Assembly (NCBI GenBank): GCA_021442155.1 | Contig: CM038216.1 | Location: 86,152,945-86,216,944 of the forward strand | Length of the DNA: 64,000 nucleotides | Reading direction: 5' to 3' | Source: Cymbidium sinense | Taxonomy: Eukaryota > Streptophyta > Magnoliopsida > Asparagales > Orchidaceae | In this document: one piece after another, positions 58,368-64,000 of the stretch | How positions within the stretch are numbered: the first letter of the stretch is position 1 | Layout: the number at the start of each line of letters is the position of its first letter | The notes under the pieces: generated by a model | The model's database searches: none | Told to the model about the DNA's origin: nothing | The model's input: the letters and a program-made list of their open reading frames with translations, nothing else | Made by a program: the position numbers and the translations under genes

Positions 58368-59424
58368 AAAAAAAATTAAATAAACTAGTAGCATTGGTTT
58401 ATTTAGTTTATTATTTATTTATTTTTGTTTATTTTATTTTTTATTTTTATTTAGGTTTATTTTTTAGTTTTATTTAGTTTAGTTTGTTTATTTTAGGTTT
58501 ATTTATATTAGTTTAGGTTTTTCTTTTAAATTACTTTTTAAGTTTAGATTTATTTTTTAGTTAAGTTTTATTATTTTTTTTATTTTTTAGGCTTAGGTTT
58601 TATTTTCATTTTTAGGTTTAGGTATTTATTTTATTTTTATAAGTTTAGGTTTTACGATTTAAGTTTTTATTTTATGTTCATTTTTAGGTTTTATATTTTT
58701 AGTTTAAGTTTAAGTTTTTTTTAGTTTATTTTATTTTATTTAGTTTATCTTTTTGTTTAAGTTTAGTTTACTTTAGGTTTCAGCTTAGGTTTTATTTATT
58801 TTAGTTTAGTTTATTTTAGTTTTGGTTTAGGTTTATTTTATTTTTATTTTATGTTTAAATTTTTCTATTTTAGTTTAGGGTTCAGTATTTATTTTTTATT
58901 TATTTTTATGTTTTATTTTTTATGTTTATTTTAGGTTTAGGTTTTCATTTAGCTTTTATTTTATTTTATTTTTGGTTTATTTTATTTTTTATTTTATGTT
59001 ATGTTTTAATTTTATATACATTTTTATTTTTAGGTTTATCTTATTATTTGTTTAGTTTAGTTTTTTATTTATTTAATTTTAGTTTAGTTTTTTTTTATGT
59101 TTATGTTTAGGTTTAGGTTAAGGTTTAGGTTTATGTTTAAGTTTAGGTTTAGGTTTTTGTTTAGGTTTTTATTTTATTTAGGTTTAAGTTTTTTATTTAT
59201 TTTATTTATAGATTTTATTTAGTTTTGGTTTAGGTTTTTAGGGTTTTAGGGTTTTGGGTTTAGTATTTGGGTTTAGGGTTTAGGGTTTAGGGTTTAGCAT
59301 TTTCGGGTTTAGGGTTTAGGGTTTAGGGTTTAGTGTTTTGGGTTTTGGGTTTTAAGGTTTAGGGTTTAGGGTTTAAGGTTTATGCTTAGGGTTTTTTTTT
59401 TAGTTTATTTTAATTATTTTTTTT
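58368..59424 (+). repeat. HOR unit, about 1060 bp
   Basis: Starts TTAAATAAACTAGTAGC and has the same block order. An island at 59225-59395 closes it. The open frame at 58922-59110 (+) is a Phe/Leu low-complexity translation and not a gene. Confidence 0.8.
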
Positions 59425-60427
59425 AAATTAAGTTTTGGTTTATTTAGTTTATTTATTTTATTTTATTACTATTTTTGTTTAGTTTATTTTTTTATTTCAG
59501 TTTATTTTTTTTTATTTAATTTAGTTTATTTATTTTAGGTTTATTTCGTTTTATTTTGGTTTTCATTTAAGTTTATTTTTTAGGTTTAGGTTTAGATTTA
59601 AGCTTATTTTTTAGTTTAGTTTTAGTCTTATTTTATTTTTCAAGTTTACATTTTAATTTTTTTTAGGTTTAGGTTGTAGGTTTTATTTTTTAGTTTAGGT
59701 TCAGGTTTACTTTTAGTTTATTTTATTTTATTTAGGGTTTATGTTTAAGTTTAGGTTAGTTTATTTTAGGTTTAGGTTTAGGCTTTATTTATTTTAGTTT
59801 AGTTTATTTAATTTAGGTTTAGGTTAATTTTATTTTTATTTTAGGTTTAAGTATTTTTTAGTTTAGGGTTGAGATTTTATTTTTTATTTTCTTTTAGGTT
59901 TTCTTTTTTAGGTTTATTTTTAGGTTTAGGTTTTTATTTAGCTTTTATTTTATTTTATTTTAGGTTTATCTTTTATTTTAAGTTTAGTTTTTATTTTATT
60001 TAGATTTTTTATTTTTTAGTTTAGTTTTGGTTTCTATTTATTTTATTTTAATTTAGTTTTAATTTTTTTATTTTATTTTCTTTTTAGGTTTAGGTTTAGG
60101 TTTAGGTTTAGGTTTAGGTTTTAGTTTAAGTTTTTATTGTATTTATTATTTTATTTTATTTTAGTTTAGGTTCTTTTATTTATTTTATTTTTTGTTTTAT
60201 TTAGTTTAGGTTTAGGGTTTAAGCTTAGTTGAGGGTTTAGGGTTTAGGGTTTGGGATTTAGGATTTTATGGTTTAAGGTTTAGGGTTTAGGGTTTAGGGT
60301 TTATGGTTTAGGGTTTAGGGTTTATGGTTTAGGGTTTAGGGTTTAGGGTTTTTAGAGTTTATGGTTTGGGGATTAAGGTTTAGGTTTTAGGTCTAGGGTT
60401 CAAGTTTTAGTATAGGGTTTAGCAATT
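59425..60427 (+). repeat. HOR unit before GR-RBP copy 7
   Basis: Starts after an A-run with a reduced tag (AAATTAAG, then TTTTGGTTTATTTAG). The unit follows the usual order to an island at 60200-60425 that leads into the T-run of copy 7. Confidence 0.78.
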
Positions 60428-60857
60428 TTGGTAATTTTTTTTAATGAGAACAAATTCAGATTAAACCTTTCTTCTTTTTGATTTCATCAATCAATTAACA
60501 CACCTAATTTTCTAACACATAATTGATGACATAGATCAAAAATGAGAAAGCATAGAACAAATCAAAAACCATAGATAACTAGAACTATCTCTACTATAAA
60601 GACACACTTCCATATGCATATTGGATCGGTCATTCTTCAGTTTCTTCAATTCCCTTCAGAACCACCCTGGCCTCTCGAGTTGCGGGATCCACCAGCATAT
60701 CCCTGATCTCTCCCTCCGCCACCACCATGACTAGAATCGTCGTTACTCCTCCCGCCTCCATAACCACCACTACTCTGACCACCACCTCTATATCCACCAG
60801 CACCTCCAGATCCCTCACCACCATAGCGATAACCGCCACCTCCACTTTCACCATAGT
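60428..60857 (-). pseudogene. GR-RBP retro-fragment, copy 7
   Basis: Minus-strand 3' untranslated region and Gly-rich tail with an A-run at the left edge. It ends at about 60853, inside the early Gly-rich codons, and lacks the NGQ-LDG segment. A short non-array piece (TAGTTTTGAAGGCTTTGG) precedes the TTTAGGG array, so its 5' edge differs from copies 2 and 4-6. The open frame at 60630-60854 (-) is a shifted reading. Confidence 0.82.
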
Positions 60858-61154
60858 TTTGAAGGCTTTGGATTTAGGGTTAAGTGTTTAGGGTTTAGGG
60901 TTAGCTTAGGATTTATGGTTAGTTTAGGGTTTAGGCTTTAGGGTTTATGGTTTTTAAGGTTTAGGGTTTAGGGTTACTTTAAGGTTTAGTGTTTTGGGTT
61001 TTAGGGTTTAGGGTTTAAGGTTAGGGTTAGGGTTTAGGGTTTAGGGTTTGAGTTTAGGTTTTAGGGTTTAGTTTTTAGGGTTTAGGGTTAGTTTAGAGTT
61101 TAGGGGTTAGAGTTTAGGGTTTAGGGTTTCGAGTTTACGGTTTAAGGTTTTTTT
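60858..61154 (+). repeat. TTTAGGG island
   Basis: About 290 bp of heptamers with TTTAGAG, TTTACGG and TTAGGG variants. It ends in TTTTTTTTTAAATTAAGTAAACC, the next unit tag. Confidence 0.85.
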
Positions 61155-64000
61155 TTAAATTAAGTAAACCAGTAGGTTTATTTTTATTATGTTTATTTTT
61201 TATTTATTTATGTTTATTTTATTTTATTTTTTATTTATGTTTATTTATTATTTTATTTAGTTTAATTTATTTATTTTAGGTTTATTTATTTTAGTATAAG
61301 TTTCTTATTTTAGTTTATTTTTTTTAGGTTTAGGTTTAGGTTTATTTTTTTAGTTGAGTTATATTTTTATTTTATTTTTTTAGGTTTAGGTTTTATTTTT
61401 TTTTATGCTTTAGGTTTTTTTTATTTTATTTTTTTTTTAGGTTTAGGTTTTAGGTTTTATTTTAAGTTTATTTTAGGTTTTTTATTTTTAGTTTAGATTG
61501 AGGTTTATTTTTAGTTTTTTTATTTTATTTAGTTTTGGTTTATGTTTAGGTTTAGTTTATTTTAGGTTTACGTTTAGGTTTTATTTAATTTAGCTTAGTT
61601 TATTTTAGTTTAGGTTTAGGTTTATTTGATTTCGTTTCTTTTATTTTTATTCTAGATTCAGTTTTTTTTTTTAGTTTAGGGTTTAGGTTTTATTATTTAT
61701 TTATTTTTAGGTTTATTTTTTAGGGTTTATCTTTTTATTTAGTTTTTATTTTATTTCAAGTTTATTTTAATTTTATTTTATATTTATTTTATGATTAGTT
61801 TTTATTTTATTTAGGTTTTTTATTCTTAGGTTTATTTTATTTTTTAGTTTAGTTTAGGTTATTATTTATTTTAGTTTAGTTTATTTTTATTAGATTATTT
61901 TATTTTATTTTTAGGTTTACGTTTTTATTTTATTTTATTTTATTATTTTATTTAGATTTAGGTTTTTTTATTGATTTTATTTATAGGTTTTATTTAGTTT
62001 AGGTTTAGGTTTTTTAGGTTTTAAGGTTTATTTTTTATTCTTATTTAGGTTTATTTTTCTTTTTATTTAGTTTAGTTTATTTATTTTAAGTTTATTTACT
62101 TTAGTTGATTTTTTAGATTTAGGTTTCGGTTTAGGTTTAGGTTTTTTTCTTAGTTTAGTTTTATTTTTATTTTATGTTTTTAGTTTTAGGTTATATTTTT
62201 TATTTTTAGGTTTAGGTTTAGGTTTTTATTTAATTTTTTTTTGTTTAGGTTTTAGGTTTTTATTTTAGGTTTATTCTTAGGTATCATTTTTTACATTAGG
62301 TTTAGGTTTATTTTTAGCTTATTTTATCTTATTAGTTTAGCATTTAGGTTTAGTTTACTTTAGGTTTATGTTTAGGTTTTATTTATTTTTGTTTAGTTTA
62401 TTTTAGTTTAAGTTTAATTTTAATTTATTTTGTTTATTTTATGTTTAGGTTTTTTTTGGGTTTTATTTTCAGGTTTATTTTCTAGGTTTAGGTTCTTATT
62501 TAATTTTTATTTTATTTTATTTTAGGTTTATTTTATTTTTATTTTACATTTAGTTTTTATTTTATTTAGGTTTTTTATTTTCAGGTTTATTTTATTTTTT
62601 AATTTAGTTTAAGCGTTTATTAGTTTTATTTTATTTTAGTTTTTATTTTATTTTTTATTTTTTTTAGATTTAGGTTTAGGTTTAAGTTTAGGTTTAGGTT
62701 TAGGTTTTAGTTTAGGTGTTTATTTTATTTTACTTTATTTTATTTTATTTGCAGTTTATTTATTTATTTTAGTTTTAGATTTCATCACTTTAGGTTTAGG
62801 TTTTTTAGATTTTTTTAGGGTTTAGGTTTTGGTTTAGGGTTTAGGATTTAGGGTTTAGGGTTGTAAGTTTAGGGTTTAGAATTTAGTAGGGTTAGGGATT
62901 TTTGATTTATTTTAGGTTTATTTATTTTACTTTAGGTTTTTTATTTTAGTTTATTTCTAAGGTTTAGGTTTAGGTTTAGGTTTATTTCTTAGTTGAGTTT
63001 TATTTTTATTTTATTTTTTAGGTTTTGGTTTTGTTTTCTTATTTTTAAGTTTAGGTTTTTATTTTATTTTTTTAGGTTTAGGTTTTAAGTTTTTATTTTA
63101 GGTTTCTTTTTTAGGTTTTATTTTTTAGTTTAGGTTTAGAAACAATTTTAGTTTATTTTATTTAGTTTAGGTTTAGGTTTAGGTTTAATTTATTTAAGGT
63201 TTAGGTTTAGGTTTTATTTGTTTTAGTTTAGTTTATTTTAGTTTAGGTTTCAATTTTTTTTTTAGTTTAGGGTTATGGTTTTATTTTTTATTTATTTTTA
63301 GGTTTTATTTTAACTTTATTTTTTAGGTTTAGTTTTTATTTTATTTTATTTTAGGTTAATTTTAATTTTAATTTTTTAATTTTATATATTTTTTATTTTA
63401 TTTAGGTTTTTTATTCTTAGGTTTCTTTTTCTTTTTTTTGTTTAGTTTAGGTTATTATATATTTTATTTTAGTATATTTTTATTAATTTAATTTATTTTA
63501 TTTCTAAGTTTTGGTTTAGGTTTAGGTTTGTATTCTATTTTATTTTCCAATATTATTTAAGTTTAGGTTTTTTATTTATTTTATTTTTAGGTTTTATTTA
63601 GTTTAGGTCTAGGTTTTTAGGATTTTAGGTTTTTTCATTTAGTTTTGTTTATTTATTTTAGGATTATTTAATTAAGTTTATTTTTCTAGGTTTACGTTTA
63701 AGTTTAGGTTTATTTTTTGTTTAGTTTAATTTTTATTTTATTTTTTAGGTTTAGTTTTTATTTTTTATTTTTAGGTTCAGGTTTAGGTTTTTATTTTTTT
63801 TTTCTAGGTTTAGGTTTTAGGTATGTATTTTAGGTTTTTTTTAGGTATTAGTTTTTAGTTTAGGTTTAGGTTTATTTTTTGTTTATTTTATTATTAGTTT
63901 AAGTTTAGGTTTAGTTTTTTTTAGGTTAGGTTTACATTTATTTATTTTAGTTTAGTTTAGTGTAGGCTTAGGTTTATTTTATTTTGTTTATTTTAGGTTT
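61155..64000 (+). repeat. HOR array to the end of the window
   Basis: A tagged unit starts at 61155 (TTAAGTAAACCAGTAGG), with AGTTGAG at 61352 and TTTTATTCTTAGG at about 61818-61831. Untagged units then start near 62030 and 62900, the second with AGTTGAG at 62991 and TTTTATTCTTAGG at about 63408-63421. A further part starts near 63630. Islands between untagged units are short (62800-62890) or missing. No gene is seen. Confidence 0.78.

Noticed and set aside
1..64000. Functional chromosome-end telomere
   Set aside because: The heptamers are too diverged and interrupted by LINEs, LTR fragments and T-rich units. There is no long pure terminal TTTAGGG run at either edge.
1..64000. Whole T-rich array as base-calling error of pure TTTAGGG
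   Set aside because: The same non-heptamer landmarks recur in the same order in many units, which random or context-driven miscalls of a uniform repeat would not give. The C-rich patches remain open to this doubt.

Overview
Organism and character. This is nuclear DNA of a land plant, from a telomere-derived satellite block (subtelomeric, interstitial or pericentromeric). Three things support this. Most of the window is built from intact or decayed copies of the plant telomere heptamer TTTAGGG. It carries plant-type L1 LINEs with a DUF4283-like ORF1 and a C-terminal RNase H, and a Ty3/Gypsy fragment resembling the Tat/Ogre lineage. It also carries repeated pieces of a plant glycine-rich RNA-binding protein gene. 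I see no intact host protein-coding gene, no tRNA or rRNA gene and no CRISPR array. The species cannot be named from the sequence.

Layout. About 1-6080 is a T-rich array with C-containing patches (CTCAGGG variants). A degenerate Ty3/Gypsy fragment lies at about 6080-10540 (+). The array resumes at 10540-14000, with a GC-rich block at 11985-13110. A 5'-truncated LINE lies at about 15645-17247 (-), an unidentified insert at about 20545-21745, and a second, inverted copy of the Ty3/Gypsy 3' region at about 22310-24285. A well-ordered block of roughly 1-kb higher-order repeat (HOR) units covers 24285-29430. Two nearly full-length but broken LINEs follow, both on the minus strand, at about 29435-37788 and 38196-45770, separated by about 400 bp of TTTAGGG. 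From 45770 to the end the HOR array continues. Seven copies of a minus-strand glycine-rich RNA-binding protein (GR-RBP) 3' fragment sit in the array (one near 14.0 kb, six from 46.1 to 60.9 kb). A 0.95-kb unidentified insert lies at 52525-53475.

How it fits together. The HOR unit is an ordered mosaic of TTTAGG, TTTATTT and TTTAGTTTA words. It ends in a nearly pure TTTAGGG island, then a T-run/A-run and a short C-containing tag (TTAAGTAAACCGATAGG). The order of landmarks recurs from unit to unit, so this is an amplified composite unit and not random microsatellite decay. The plus strand of the array is nearly free of C. All ten RNA-derived insertions whose orientation can be read (three LINEs, seven GR-RBP fragments) lie on the minus strand, with an A/T-run at their 3' end abutting CCCTAAA. 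This fits target-primed reverse transcription at T-runs that exist on only one strand of the array. Shared stop codons and shared breakpoints show that the GR-RBP fragment was then amplified with the satellite.

Limits. All boundaries in the degenerate arrays are approximate, read by eye. The long open frames inside the arrays are low-complexity translations and are not annotated as genes.
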